From assembly GCF_043641665.1 (NCBI RefSeq), contig NC_092184.1:22333108-22397107 (forward strand): a stretch of 64,000 bases of DNA, written 5' to 3'. The translations under genes and the position numbers were made by a program. The stretch comes from Enoplosus armatus. Its lineage: Eukaryota > Chordata > Actinopteri > Centrarchiformes > Enoplosidae. Every line of letters begins with the position of its first letter. Position 1 is the stretch's first letter. Of the stretch, positions 63,528 through 64,000 are shown in pieces. Below the pieces are notes generated by a model. The model saw nothing but the letters and a program-made list of their open reading frames with translations, did no database searches and was not told the origin of the DNA.

Positions 63528-64000
63528 GTAAAGTACTAGAACACACACTACTTACAATGCAATATACATCTTGCCAAAAAGCTGGGAGCCAGCTTTGATA
63601 AAATGCAACACCCTTTTCTTGGTAAAATCTACTAAAACACAACTCTGCACATGCTGACACACTGGTAGATTTTTACAATTTAGCCCTGTTCCTCTCACTT
63701 ACAGTAGCTTCTGAAAATATTAGAAAAGGAGTTCCACCAGCTGGCTAAGCTTTTCCATGGTTTCCCCTTTATGACTGCTTGTCCCAGCATGCTTTGCGGG
63801 GAGTGGCCACAGTCAGGGCTGCCACATAGCTCCTGAGTGACATCATCAGATATTCTGGGTTCTCGTCAGAGAGGCATTGTTCATACAGAGAGTTTGTGTG
63901 TGTAGTGAGAGGGAAGGAGAAGAGGAGATTGAGCGGGAGAGAAAGAGAGGAAAATGGTGCAGAGTGGGAGTGGTAGAAAAGACAAAATAAACAACAGCTA
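63528..64000. other. git1: git1 intron running off the window edge
   Basis: Begins with GTAAAG after exon 13. No further exon is seen; the next GIT1 exon should encode a SMDSSDLSD-like stretch, which is absent here. Contains purine-rich sequence (about 63900-63960). Confidence 0.6.

Overview
The window comes from a vertebrate nuclear genome, almost certainly a ray-finned (teleost, probably percomorph) fish. The evidence is short GT-AG exons whose translations match vertebrate proteins nearly residue for residue, many long CA/GT and CT microsatellites, and degenerate dispersed repeats of kinds common in teleost introns. There are no operons, CRISPR arrays, rRNAs or tRNA genes that I can support.

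Three protein genes are present. (1) ssh2 (slingshot cofilin phosphatase 2), + strand, thirteen coding exons from 2426 to the stop at 12327; its first coding exon(s) are not seen and probably lie upstream of the window. (2) ankrd13b (ankyrin repeat and ubiquitin-interacting-motif protein), - strand, apparently complete: fifteen coding exons from ATG 50616 down to the stop at 16463, 646 codons, with a first intron of about 15 kb. (3) git1 (ARF GTPase-activating scaffold), + strand, starting at ATG 52339, thirteen exons and 406 codons up to 63527, then running off the right edge. Splice phases agree at every junction that I chained.

Layout: 1-2425 no recognised coding sequence; 2426-12.9 kb ssh2 and its 3' UTR; 12.9-16.5 kb non-coding; 16.5-50.6 kb ankrd13b, mostly intron, with a LINE relic at about 43.2-44.3 kb and two families of degenerate repeats present in inverted pairs; 50.6-52.3 kb shared divergent upstream region; 52.3-64 kb git1.

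The gene order matches the human 17q11.2 block (GIT1, ANKRD13B, CORO6, SSH2 in inverted orientation) except that no coronin exon is visible between ankrd13b and ssh2. The 12q24 genes GIT2, ANKRD13A and SSH1 are the paralogous set, but the residues here match the 17q set. Functionally, SSH2 reactivates cofilin, GIT1 carries PIX/PAK and switches off ARF6, and ANKRD13B handles ubiquitinated receptors at the membrane, so the block has an actin and endocytosis theme (inference). I see no undescribed gene system. The most checkable items are a 38-nt candidate poison exon in git1, several microsatellites lying against splice sites, a near-perfect 61-bp palindrome, and the missing coronin gene.
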